From Paenisporosarcina macmurdoensis (GTDB taxonomy: Bacteria > Bacillota > Bacilli > Bacillales_A > Planococcaceae): a stretch of DNA of 64,000 bases. Below the pieces are notes generated by a model. It did not search any database. It saw only the letters and a program-made list of their open reading frames with translations, and was not told the origin of the DNA. The stretch lies in assembly GCF_042658845.1 (NCBI RefSeq), contig NZ_JBHSRI010000018.1:434001-498000 (forward strand), in the 5' to 3' direction. Every line of letters starts with the position of its first letter. Position 1 is the first letter of the stretch. Shown piece by piece: positions 25,331 to 34,209 of the stretch. Both the position numbers and the translations under genes were made by a program.

Positions 25331-26686
25331 ATGCATGAAACAACACATCTTAAAGAGAAATGGTCGCTCATGCTAAAAATTGTTTTTCCAATTTTAGTGA
25401 CACAAGTTGCCTTATATTTAGTTTCATTTTTCGATATTTTAATGTCTAGTCGCTATGGTAGTGAGGACTTAGCTGGAGTTGCGGTAGGTTCATCCTTATG
25501 GGTGCCTATATACACTGGATTAGCAGGTATACTTCTTGCTATCACACCAATAGTTGCTCAATTAGTAGGTGCCAAAAAAAAGGATGAAGTTAAAACGGTC
25601 GTTCAACAAGGATTATTTTTATCTTTGGCACTATCTACTTTGATTATCTTCCTCCTATTCATCGCTATTGATCCAATTCTACAAATGATGACATTAGAAC
25701 CACGAGTTGAAAGCATTGCTAGATCTTATGTATTTGCAATGATTATCGGTATAATTCCTTTATTCGCATACACTGTCTTACGATCTTATATGGACGCACT
25801 CGGAAAAACGCGAATCACAATGATTATCACATTACTGTCGGCTCCCATTAATATTATTTTTAACTATTTGCTTATTTTCGGGAATTTCGGTTTCCCAGAA
25901 TTAGGTGGTGCTGGAGCTGGTTATGCTTCAGCAATTACCTATTGGTTGATTTTTTTAATTGCTGTTGGTGTTGCTCATAAGCTCCAACCATTTCGGCAAT
26001 ATGAACTTTTTAAGAATTGGACAAGTGTTCAGTTTTCAAAATGGCGGGATATTAGCTTTATAGGTGTTCCCATCGGATTATCTATATTTGCTGAAACGAG
26101 TATTTTTTCTGCCGTTACACTTATGATGAGCACGTACAGTACAGCTGTCATTTCCGCTCATCAAATCGCTTTAAATTTCACTTCGTTACTGTACATGATT
26201 CCTTTAAGCATTTCGATTGGCGCAACTGTTTTAGTAGGATATGAAGTTGGCGCTAAGCGCTATAAAGATGCTCGAACATATAGCTGGCTAAGTGTTGGAG
26301 CAGCCGTTATTATCAGCTTCTTCTCTGCATGTATTTTGTTCTTTTTCAGAGAACAAATTGCCTCTATATATACAACAGACGAAACGGTTATTCAGTTAAC
26401 GATTCAGTTCTTCGTATTTGCTGCACTATTCCAGTTGTCAGATGCTATACAAGCACCTGTACAAGGATCATTACGTGGCTATAAAGATGTCAATGTTACA
26501 TTTATCATGGCGATTATATCGTACTGGGTCATAGGTTTACCTATTGGGTACCTGCTATCTAAGTATACTGATTTTGGACCTTTTGGTTACTGGATTGGTT
26601 TAATTGTAGGGTTAACTGCTGGTGCAATTACTTTATCAGCACGTCTAATTCGAATACAACGCAAAAAACGTGAGCCGGTCCTTTAA
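25331..26686 (+). CDS. MATE family efflux transporter
   Basis: 451 residues with about 12 hydrophobic helices, in two pseudo-symmetric halves (ITPIVAQLVGAKKKDEVKT in the first, SIGATVLVGYEVGAKRYKDA in the second), the pattern of MATE/NorM drug:cation antiporters. The substrate cannot be read from the sequence. The ATG at 25331 follows AGGGTG. Divergent from murG across 250 bp and monocistronic; a TATACT box lies at 25292-25297 without a convincing -35 partner. Confidence 0.92.
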   Translation: MHETTHLKEKWSLMLKIVFPILVTQVALYLVSFFDILMSSRYGSEDLAGVAVGSSLWVPIYTGLAGILLAITPIVAQLVGAKKKDEVKTVVQQGLFLSLALSTLIIFLLFIAIDPILQMMTLEPRVESIARSYVFAMIIGIIPLFAYTVLRSYMDALGKTRITMIITLLSAPINIIFNYLLIFGNFGFPELGGAGAGYASAITYWLIFLIAVGVAHKLQPFRQYELFKNWTSVQFSKWRDISFIGVPIGLSIFAETSIFSAVTLMMSTYSTAVISAHQIALNFTSLLYMIPLSISIGATVLVGYEVGAKRYKDARTYSWLSVGAAVIISFFSACILFFFREQIASIYTTDETVIQLTIQFFVFAALFQLSDAIQAPVQGSLRGYKDVNVTFIMAIISYWVIGLPIGYLLSKYTDFGPFGYWIGLIVGLTAGAITLSARLIRIQRKKREPVL

Positions 26687-26700
26687 GGATTGGCTCATGT
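26668..26700. terminator. Terminator overlapping the MATE gene stop
   Basis: A 14-bp stem ACGTGAGCCGGTCC / GGATTGGCTCATGT with G-U pairs, then TTTTTA. The 5' arm is coding sequence. It also faces the end of the germination operon. Confidence 0.82.
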
Positions 26701-26717
26701 TTTTATTCCATCCATTA

Positions 26718-27794
26718 TTAATGTAAAATACCTGTTCGTTCAACAATTACCTTAATACTCGGTTCAAGCTTCAATGTACTATAGGTTTCTTTCCATTTAC
26801 CTTTTTCCCAAACTTCCGGATGAAAAGCACGCACTCTTCGACCAAGTCCTAAAGGATCACTTTTTGATTCTTGGAGTACTTCTAGTAGTTTTTGTGCATC
26901 TTCTTCTATTTTTTTAGATAAAAATTGCTCAATATCATTTCTCGTTTCTTTGTCATTCAAATGATCGCGTGAAAATTCTTGTACGTCAACTCTCAATGTA
27001 TAAGATAACTTGATACTATTTGAATTCTCGATTTCACTATAGTCCCATTTCTTCTTAATACCTCTTATAACGGTTGTTATCGGTGTTCCTTCAAAAGTAT
27101 ACGTAAAACTGGCATTCCTTCCTATTGTATCTCTTAATACAGATAACGTAATGGCTTGTTGATTGTTAATATAATCTCCTGTATAAGACTTTCCATTGAA
27201 TAAAGCAATGCCTTTTATATCCGCTGACTTTTCATCCTCAGAAATTTTGAAATAAGGCAGTACGATATCTTTGCCTTCGTCAAACAACATCGTGCAAATG
27301 ATTTGAAGGTCTGTTTTCGGATAAATAGAAACCCTTTCAAGACCTTCAATATAATCATGGAAGTACGTTCCGGCATCTTCTTGTAATTCATTCCCAACTT
27401 CTAAATAAGGTTTAGTACTCCCTTCCGTTATACCGATATACGTACTTAATTGATTGCGGGCATTGCGGTAATACACATCCAAATATTCATATATATCGGT
27501 TTTTACCGTTTCATCGGAAAAGAGAATGACGATTAATTTTGACACATCCATTGATTGACTTGTTTTTAAATTGGCATCCTCCAGTGCTTCCCGTATGGAA
27601 ACACCCTTTCCCTCTATAACATGTGTTGTTGCCGTCTCATCTTTGATTATTGGGACTGTAAAATAAGAGGTTATTTCGCCTATTTCCCCATCATGTCCAA
27701 CGATTGGAACGACAGAAATGTCTTTATATTGTCTTTCATCCCAACATCCACTTAACAGGGCGACACATATAAGAAAACTAAACTTTTTCAACAT
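26718..27794 (-). CDS. GerC-type spore germination lipoprotein
   Basis: 358-residue Ger(x)C family lipoprotein. The signal peptide ends in the lipobox LLSGC (Cys17), followed by the family-typical WDERQYKDISVVPIVG. The C subunit of germinant receptors is lipid-anchored on the outer face of the spore inner membrane and works with A and B subunits. It is the last gene of the A-B-C operon, overlapping the B gene by 17 bp. Length is usual. The start follows GGAGG. Confidence 0.93.
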   Translation of the reverse strand: MLKKFSFLICVALLSGCWDERQYKDISVVPIVGHDGEIGEITSYFTVPIIKDETATTHVIEGKGVSIREALEDANLKTSQSMDVSKLIVILFSDETVKTDIYEYLDVYYRNARNQLSTYIGITEGSTKPYLEVGNELQEDAGTYFHDYIEGLERVSIYPKTDLQIICTMLFDEGKDIVLPYFKISEDEKSADIKGIALFNGKSYTGDYINNQQAITLSVLRDTIGRNASFTYTFEGTPITTVIRGIKKKWDYSEIENSNSIKLSYTLRVDVQEFSRDHLNDKETRNDIEQFLSKKIEEDAQKLLEVLQESKSDPLGLGRRVRAFHPEVWEKGKWKETYSTLKLEPSIKVIVERTGILH

Positions 27795-28812
27795 TTTTGG
27801 ACCTCCATTTGTTATACACGATAACGAAGAATGGAATGATTAATGCAAACAGTAAGTGACCATAAATAAGCATATCTTGGGCAACTTGATGATAATCTTT
27901 AGCAATAATAATGAGCGGCAGGATAAACAATAATAAATGAAGAATAACCTTTTTACTATTTAGTTTCTTAGGCGTATTTTTCTCCATAAATAATGTCACA
28001 GTAAAAGCTAAGTAAATCACGGTAATAATACTCCATGCCATCCAAATAAAAATGAAAAACAAGTCAAGTCGTTCAATAAAAGTGACTTCCTGAGATTTCA
28101 ATAAATACAAAAGAGGTTCAGGAATGATTTTTAGTTCATCAATCGAGAAAAATAATAAAGATAATAAGATAGTTATCAAATAAAACGTACTTAACACTAA
28201 TTGATAAATCAATATAAATCTAAACTTAATTTTCTCTGATTTCACAACAAATCCTCGATAAAACAAATAAATTTCTGCTCCAATAAAAGCATGTAGTGAT
28301 TCTTTAGTTCCGCCGAACCATTCTTCTTTTGATATATTCCCCATAGGAAATAAATTTGTCCATACTAATTCAGGTACAGCCAACATTAAAAAAATAAAAA
28401 TTAACGGGATCAATGGAATTAACAAAACCCCAAGATTAATAACGGATTCAGGTCTACTCATATTGGCATAAAAAGATAGAGCTACTACTGTACCGATGAT
28501 GACATAAGCTGGTGTCAACGGGAAAGCCCAAACAGAGAGTGATTTTTGAATATATGCAAGAAATGAAACAATTAACAAAATCCAGTATGCTGAATACATC
28601 CATTGCAAAAATTTTGGTAACTTGAAATGACAATGAAATTTCTCATATAGAAATAATTGGAATAGTTGCATCACACAAATAACAGCAAATACTATCCATG
28701 CATCTCTTCCTGCCTCATTGATTATTGGCTCTTGAAAGGAAATAAACACTGATCCAGTTTGAATAATAAAGAACAAGAGAAATAATTGGTTTTTTGAAAT
28801 GGAAAATTTCAT
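27778..28812 (-). CDS. GerB-type germinant receptor permease
   Basis: 344 residues with about 10 hydrophobic helices, an APC-superfamily spore permease. The N-terminus (MKFSISKNQLFLLFFIIQTGSVFI) and the charged loop after helix 2 are typical. In GerA-type receptors the B subunit binds the germinant. Its ATG overlaps the A-gene stop as ATGA. The germinant cannot be predicted. Confidence 0.93.
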   Translation of the reverse strand: MKFSISKNQLFLLFFIIQTGSVFISFQEPIINEAGRDAWIVFAVICVMQLFQLFLYEKFHCHFKLPKFLQWMYSAYWILLIVSFLAYIQKSLSVWAFPLTPAYVIIGTVVALSFYANMSRPESVINLGVLLIPLIPLIFIFLMLAVPELVWTNLFPMGNISKEEWFGGTKESLHAFIGAEIYLFYRGFVVKSEKIKFRFILIYQLVLSTFYLITILLSLLFFSIDELKIIPEPLLYLLKSQEVTFIERLDLFFIFIWMAWSIITVIYLAFTVTLFMEKNTPKKLNSKKVILHLLLFILPLIIIAKDYHQVAQDMLIYGHLLFALIIPFFVIVYNKWRSKNVEKV

Positions 28813-30239
28813 AGCTTGTCCTCTTTGGAACGATCCTCATTCTTTTTAGGTGTAAATGAAGTAGCTTGGAGATGCGGCTTCGGGAAAGGACGTCGGAAAA
28901 AAATATCTTTAAAGACAGAAGGTTTAAAAGGTACCACTGGGTAAAAGTAAGGTTGTGTAAGCGATCGTAAATTAGTTAAATGAATGAATAGAATAAGGGT
29001 CCCAATTACGATTCCAAAAAAACCAAACAAAGATGCAGCAATCATAAATGGATATCGCAATAATCGAATGGACATATTCATTTCGTTAGATGGGACTACA
29101 AAGCTAGAAATAGCGGTCAAAGCTACTACAATAACCATTAAATTCGAGACAAGTCCTGCACTAACAATCGCGTCCCCAATGACTAACCCTCCAACTATTC
29201 CAATTGTTTGACCGACTGGACTAGGTAATCGAATACTCGCTTCTCGAATAAGTTCGATTGTAATCTCTAAAATCATAGCTTCAATAAATGGACGGTAAGG
29301 AATTTCATTTACTGATGTTTTAACCGTTTTGCTAAGTTCCAAAGGCAGCACTTCAAAGTGGAAGCTAACAATGGCAATATAAAATGCGGGTAAAAAGATG
29401 GCCGTCAGAAAACTGAATATCCGTAAAAGTCGAAAGAAAGAACCAACAAGAACTCTGCCGTTATAATCATCAGGTGATTGATAAAACGAAAAAAATGTAA
29501 CTGGACCAAGTAATGCCGTTGGTGACTGATCAACTAATATGACTACCTTTCCTTCCATAAGGTTGGTAGCCACTTTATCTGGCCGTTCAGTAGTCATTAA
29601 TTGTGGAAAAGGAGACCAGATATTGTCTTCTAATTCATCTTGAATCTGTCCAGTACTGAACAAAAAATCAGTTTCGAGCTTTCTAAGTCTGTTGTGAATT
29701 TCATCCAATGTAACTTGATTCACTTTTGATTCAATATACATATAACACATCGGTGTTTTTGAAAAACTGCTGACAACTACTTTTCGAACAACTAAATTTG
29801 GAATGAGTAATCTCTTCCGAACTAACGCTATGTTTACATCCATACTTTCAACAAAACCATCATGTGGTCCTTGAACGACAATTTCGTTTCCGGGTTCCAT
29901 TGGAGCGCGATGAGGAACGTTTGGCAAAGTTATACGTAAAAGCAAATTGGCTTTCACTAGAATAATGGTGGATTCTCCAGCACAAACATATTCCACTAGT
30001 TTTGAAGGGTGAAATGTTTCAAGTGAGGAAGTAGGCGTTTCTCCCCAATTTGGTAATTTTTCTTGAAGTCTATTTTGTATCATATTTAATTGTTCGCTAA
30101 TTACCGAGTTATCCATTAGAACTGAAAAATGACAAAGAATGGCCTCATCATCTGGCCAATCAATTTCTCTAACAACTAAATCTGAAGAATCATGAAATAA
30201 TTCTTTGATGTATTCGGAAAGTTTACTGAAAGATTCCAT
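28809..30239 (-). CDS. GerA-type germinant receptor subunit A
   Basis: 476 residues. The N-terminal half is soluble (with CHFSVLMDNSVISEQL and the conserved VILVDQSPTALLGPVTFFSFYQSPDDY near residue 230); the C-terminal half has several membrane helices (EMLEITIELIREASIRLPSPVGQTIGIVGG-type region near 320-350). GerA-family A subunits oligomerise into the receptor cluster of the spore inner membrane. First gene of the operon, with GGGGTGA before ATG 30239. A sigma-G promoter is expected upstream, but I found no convincing match. Confidence 0.93.
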   Translation of the reverse strand: MESFSKLSEYIKELFHDSSDLVVREIDWPDDEAILCHFSVLMDNSVISEQLNMIQNRLQEKLPNWGETPTSSLETFHPSKLVEYVCAGESTIILVKANLLLRITLPNVPHRAPMEPGNEIVVQGPHDGFVESMDVNIALVRKRLLIPNLVVRKVVVSSFSKTPMCYMYIESKVNQVTLDEIHNRLRKLETDFLFSTGQIQDELEDNIWSPFPQLMTTERPDKVATNLMEGKVVILVDQSPTALLGPVTFFSFYQSPDDYNGRVLVGSFFRLLRIFSFLTAIFLPAFYIAIVSFHFEVLPLELSKTVKTSVNEIPYRPFIEAMILEITIELIREASIRLPSPVGQTIGIVGGLVIGDAIVSAGLVSNLMVIVVALTAISSFVVPSNEMNMSIRLLRYPFMIAASLFGFFGIVIGTLILFIHLTNLRSLTQPYFYPVVPFKPSVFKDIFFRRPFPKPHLQATSFTPKKNEDRSKEDKL

Positions 30240-30431
30240 GATGTCACCCCATTTTTTACTTTAGTTTAGGGATAATGCTCATGATTTAAACCTTTTTAAG
30301 ACAAATTAAGCAATTGGAATTCTCCTATGATGAGTTACTTTGGAAAGCAAGGCAAACGAGGGACCGGCGCGTGGAACAGACATAGTTCCTCCAAGTTAAA
30401 AGGAGAGGGTTGAAAAAACTTTTAATAATAG

Positions 30432-30472
30432 AAAAGAACCGTTTTACGAAAAAATCCGAAAACGGTTCTTTT
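30432..30472 (-). terminator. Terminator of the glg operon
   Basis: AAAAGAACCGTTTT pairs exactly with AAAACGGTTCTTTT around a 13-nt loop. It lies 6 bp beyond the glgA stop, so no glgP is co-transcribed. Confidence 0.9.
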
Positions 30473-30478
30473 TCTATT

Positions 30479-31912
30479 TTATCGTCTACTTAAGAGATCT
30501 TTATAGATTTCAAGATATTGTTGACATGATGAAGTCCAACTAAAATCAAGCTCCATCGCATGCTTTACTAAAGTCCCCCAGATATCTGGTTGGGAGCGAT
30601 AAAGACCAACAGCCCGCTCAATCGTATAGAGCATTTCATAAGCATTATAATTAGCAAAGCTGAAACCATTTCCTTCCCCTGTAAATTCGTTATAAGGACT
30701 AACCGTATCCTTCAGTCCACCTGTTTCACGGACGAGGGGTAATGTTCCATAACGAAGCGCAATAAGCTGCCCAATGCCACACGGTTCAAATTGAGAAGGC
30801 ATCAAGAAGAGATCAGAGCCAGCATAAATTTTTTGAGCCAATGCTTCATCAAAGTATAGGTTGACTGACACATTGTCAGGATAGCAATCAGCAAAATATC
30901 TAAATGACTCTTCATACTGAGAATCGCCTGTTCCTAGTAAAATGAACTGAACTTTTAACCCAATTATTTCATGGAAGACATGGCGAATCAAATCTATCCC
31001 TTTTTGATCAACCAATCTGGTTACCATTGAAATGATTGGAATATTAGCGTCCACTGGAAGTACAAGCGTTTCCTGAAGGTCTTTTTTATTTATAGCCTTC
31101 CCCTTCTGATCATCGTATGGTAAGTGAATCAATTCATCACGTTTAGGATCATTTGACTCATTGTCAATTCCATTGACGATACCACGAAGTTTTGAACCTT
31201 TTTTTCGCAAAAACCCATCAAGCCCTTCCCCATAATAGGGGGTCTGTATTTCTGAAGCATATGTAGCACTCACGGTAGTCACACAATCTGCAAAGGCTAG
31301 TCCTCCTTTGAGATAACTAACATTTCCATAAAACTCTAATGCGTCCATGTGGAAATATAAATCACTTAAATTCAGTAAATCAGAAAGCACAGACTTAGGA
31401 TAGACACCTTGATAGCGCAAATTATGAATCGTAAACACTGTTTTAATTCCTTCATAAAGCGGGTGATTGTTATAATGAGCTTTCAATAAAACTGGAATGA
31501 GACCTGTTTGCCAATCATGGCAATGAATAATATCGGGACTTTCTTCTACATATGGCAACGCCTCAAGAACAGCACGTGAGAAGAAAGCGAACCGTTCCCC
31601 ATCATCCTCAAAGCCATAGCTACCATGTCTTTTAAAGTAATATTCATTATCAAGGAAGTAAATGTTGATTCCTTGATAATGAAGTTTCTCTATTCCACAA
31701 AACTGATTTCTCCAACCTACTGGAACTTCAATGCTTTTTATCCATTCCATTTGTTCTTGAAAGTGCGATGGTAGATCTCCATATTTCGGGAGTATCACAC
31801 TGACGTTAACTCCCTCTTCATGTAAAGAGTGAGGCAAGGCGCCAATAACATCGCCAAGTCCCCCGGTCTTAATAAATGGGACGCACTCTGAGGCTGCAAA
31901 TAAAATATTCAT
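30479..31912 (-). CDS. glgA: Glycogen synthase (ADP-glucose dependent, GT5)
   Basis: 477 residues, usual bacterial length. The ADP-glucose-binding KTGGLGDVIGALP is at residues 15-27, and the C-terminal GT-B site SQFEPCGIGQLIALRYGTLP is intact. It extends alpha-1,4-glucan chains from ADP-glucose. It is last in glgB-C-D-A, 17 bp after glgD, with GGAGGG before the ATG. Confidence 0.96.
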   Translation of the reverse strand: MNILFAASECVPFIKTGGLGDVIGALPHSLHEEGVNVSVILPKYGDLPSHFQEQMEWIKSIEVPVGWRNQFCGIEKLHYQGINIYFLDNEYYFKRHGSYGFEDDGERFAFFSRAVLEALPYVEESPDIIHCHDWQTGLIPVLLKAHYNNHPLYEGIKTVFTIHNLRYQGVYPKSVLSDLLNLSDLYFHMDALEFYGNVSYLKGGLAFADCVTTVSATYASEIQTPYYGEGLDGFLRKKGSKLRGIVNGIDNESNDPKRDELIHLPYDDQKGKAINKKDLQETLVLPVDANIPIISMVTRLVDQKGIDLIRHVFHEIIGLKVQFILLGTGDSQYEESFRYFADCYPDNVSVNLYFDEALAQKIYAGSDLFLMPSQFEPCGIGQLIALRYGTLPLVRETGGLKDTVSPYNEFTGEGNGFSFANYNAYEMLYTIERAVGLYRSQPDIWGTLVKHAMELDFSWTSSCQQYLEIYKDLLSRR

Positions 31913-31929
31913 GCTCGTGTCCCTCCAGT

Positions 31930-33036
31930 TTAAACTACTTCTTCTTTTTTGATTACAGTCGGCTTGTTCCGTGCTTTAATGATTTGATCTTTTGTAATGA
32001 TGACTTGTTTATCAGTAATAATATTTTCAATATGGGCACCTTCTTCAATATCACCCTTTTGCATGATGATACTGTTTCTAACAACTGCACCTTTTCTAAC
32101 TTTTACACCGCGGAAAATAATACTATTTTCTACGGTGCCTTCAATAATACAGCCGTTGGCAATTAAGGAATTAGACACCTTAGAGGAAATCGTATATTCG
32201 GCTGGTGCTTCATGTTTAATTTTCGTAAATACTTCCCATGAATCATAAAAATAAGTGCGAAGAATTTCCGGGTTAAGAAATTCCATGCTACTAGCATGAT
32301 ATGTTTCTAGAGAATGTATAAACGGCATATGACACGTGAAATGATAGCCTTGTACATTAAGATTTTTCAGGTTCGCTTTCACAACATCTTTCAAAAAATC
32401 ATATTCTTCATACTCTATACAATTCTTAATTAAATCGATGAGCAGTTGTTTTTTAATCACATATGTTTCTAAACATATATGGTCACCTTTTGCTGGTGAT
32501 GTATAAAGGTTTATATCTTGGACTGTTCCATTTGAGTCAAGTGAACATTGATGATAAAGCGGTCTGTTCACCGGCTTCCCATCATAATCTTTATACAGAA
32601 CTGTAATATCTGCTTCCTTACTGTTGTGTTCTTTAATCACTTCGTTAAAGTCGATTTTACAAATATGATGACCAGGAGCAATGATTACGGTGTCCGCAGT
32701 TGCCCGTTGGAAAAATTCTAAATGATCATAGAATTGCTGGATATCTCCTTTAATTTTTTCATCAGGATGAATGGAAGGCAGAATGAATAGTCCTTGTGAA
32801 CGGTGATCAAGATCCCATTCCTTCCCCGAGCCAAGGTGATCCATTAGCGATCGATATTTATCTTTAGTAAAAATGGCCACTTTACTGACGGAGACATTCA
32901 TAAAGTTCGACATAGTGAAATCAATCATCCGATAGCGTCCGCCAAATGGTACGGAAGCTAAACAACGGTGATGAGTCAATTCTTTGAGTATAGGTCGTTC
33001 ATTTACAAGATTAATTACACCTAATACATTTCTCAT
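31930..33036 (-). CDS. glgD: Glucose-1-phosphate adenylyltransferase subunit GlgD
   Basis: 368 residues. It retains the nucleotidyltransferase fold and C-terminal left-handed beta-helix repeats, but the N-terminal substrate loop is divergent (VINLVNERPILKELTHHRCLASVPFGG) compared with GlgC's AGGQGSRLRELT. GlgD is the regulatory, low-activity partner that forms a heterotetramer with GlgC in Bacilli. It lies 15 bp after glgC, with ATAGGAGG before ATG. Confidence 0.94.
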   Translation of the reverse strand: MRNVLGVINLVNERPILKELTHHRCLASVPFGGRYRMIDFTMSNFMNVSVSKVAIFTKDKYRSLMDHLGSGKEWDLDHRSQGLFILPSIHPDEKIKGDIQQFYDHLEFFQRATADTVIIAPGHHICKIDFNEVIKEHNSKEADITVLYKDYDGKPVNRPLYHQCSLDSNGTVQDINLYTSPAKGDHICLETYVIKKQLLIDLIKNCIEYEEYDFLKDVVKANLKNLNVQGYHFTCHMPFIHSLETYHASSMEFLNPEILRTYFYDSWEVFTKIKHEAPAEYTISSKVSNSLIANGCIIEGTVENSIIFRGVKVRKGAVVRNSIIMQKGDIEEGAHIENIITDKQVIITKDQIIKARNKPTVIKKEEVV

Positions 33037-33051
33037 TTAAGATACCTCCTA

Positions 33052-34209
33052 TTATAACGATTGCTGCAAAGCACTTTCCGAAGAAATTAGCTGATTTTCA
33101 CCAATTAAGGTAAGCCCTTGTTGAGAGTCTCTGATTACAGCCCCATCTTCGATAATTGTACCGCTACCGATAATCGCTTTTTCGATTATGACATTATTTC
33201 CGATTTTTACGTTTGGCATAATGACGGAATCCTTGATTGTACTGCCGCTTCCCACTTGTACATTATATGAAAGAACAGAATGCTCGACCTTCCCAAATAC
33301 CAAACAGCCTTCATTGACTAGAGACTGTGTTACATTAGCTTCTTTGGAGATATATTGTGGGGGGTGATTGGCATTCCCTGCGTATATTTGCCAGTTAGGG
33401 TCACCCAGCTCGAAAACAGATGGTTCTTGTAATAGGTCCATATGGGCTTCCCACAAGCTTTCAATCGTTCCGACATCTTTCCAGTAGTCTGTAAATCGAT
33501 ACGCTTGTAAATTCGCTCCATCATCCAGCATCTTCGGAATAATGTCCTTACCAAAGTCATTGGACGAACTACTATCCTGCTCGTCTTCCGTTAAATATTT
33601 TTTAAGATGTTTCCAGTTAAAGAGGTAGACTCCCATAGAAGCTAGATTGCTTTTTGGGTGTTTTGGTTTTTCGTCAAATTCAATAATTTGATCGGTTTCG
33701 TTGGTATTCATGATACCAAAGCGATTTGCCTCTTCCCATGGCACCTCAATGACAGCAATTGTGGCATGGGCGCCTTTTTCAATATGATCTTCAAGCATTT
33801 TATTATAATCCATTTTGTAAATATGATCTCCTGAAATCACAAGGACATATTCAGGGTCATTATGATCGATAAAATGGAAATTCTGATACACTGCATTAGC
33901 TGTTCCTTTGTACCATTCACCGCCATCTTTCCCTTGATAAGGTGGCAGCATCGAAACCCCACCGTTATTGCGATCAAGATCCCACGGGCGTCCATTACCA
34001 ATATATGAGTTCAAAATATGCGGACGATATTGAGTAAGTACACCGACTGTATCAATACCTGAATGTGTACAGTTGCTTAATGTGAAATCGATAATTCGAT
34101 ATTTACCTCCAAATGGAACTGCGGGTTTAGCTAAGTCACTTGTCAATTCTCTTAGCCTTGACCCTTGACCGCCTGCTAATAACATGGCCACCCATTTTTT
34201 AGATTTCAT
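33052..34209 (-). CDS. glgC: Glucose-1-phosphate adenylyltransferase GlgC
   Basis: 385 residues. The nucleotide loop LLAGGQGSRLRELT (11-24), KPAVPFGGKYRIIDF, the glucose-1-phosphate-site EFDEKPKHP and the beta-helix C-terminus are all present. It makes ADP-glucose from ATP and glucose-1-phosphate, the committed step of glycogen synthesis. Its start lies inside the end of glgB (11-bp overlap), behind AAGGGAG. Confidence 0.96.
   Translation of the reverse strand: MKSKKWVAMLLAGGQGSRLRELTSDLAKPAVPFGGKYRIIDFTLSNCTHSGIDTVGVLTQYRPHILNSYIGNGRPWDLDRNNGGVSMLPPYQGKDGGEWYKGTANAVYQNFHFIDHNDPEYVLVISGDHIYKMDYNKMLEDHIEKGAHATIAVIEVPWEEANRFGIMNTNETDQIIEFDEKPKHPKSNLASMGVYLFNWKHLKKYLTEDEQDSSSSNDFGKDIIPKMLDDGANLQAYRFTDYWKDVGTIESLWEAHMDLLQEPSVFELGDPNWQIYAGNANHPPQYISKEANVTQSLVNEGCLVFGKVEHSVLSYNVQVGSGSTIKDSVIMPNVKIGNNVIIEKAIIGSGTIIEDGAVIRDSQQGLTLIGENQLISSESALQQSL

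Noticed and set aside
30240..30310. Sigma-G promoter before the gerA-type operon
   Set aside because: Expected from biology, but no pair of hexamers fits well enough; a CATTATC box has no acceptable -35 partner.
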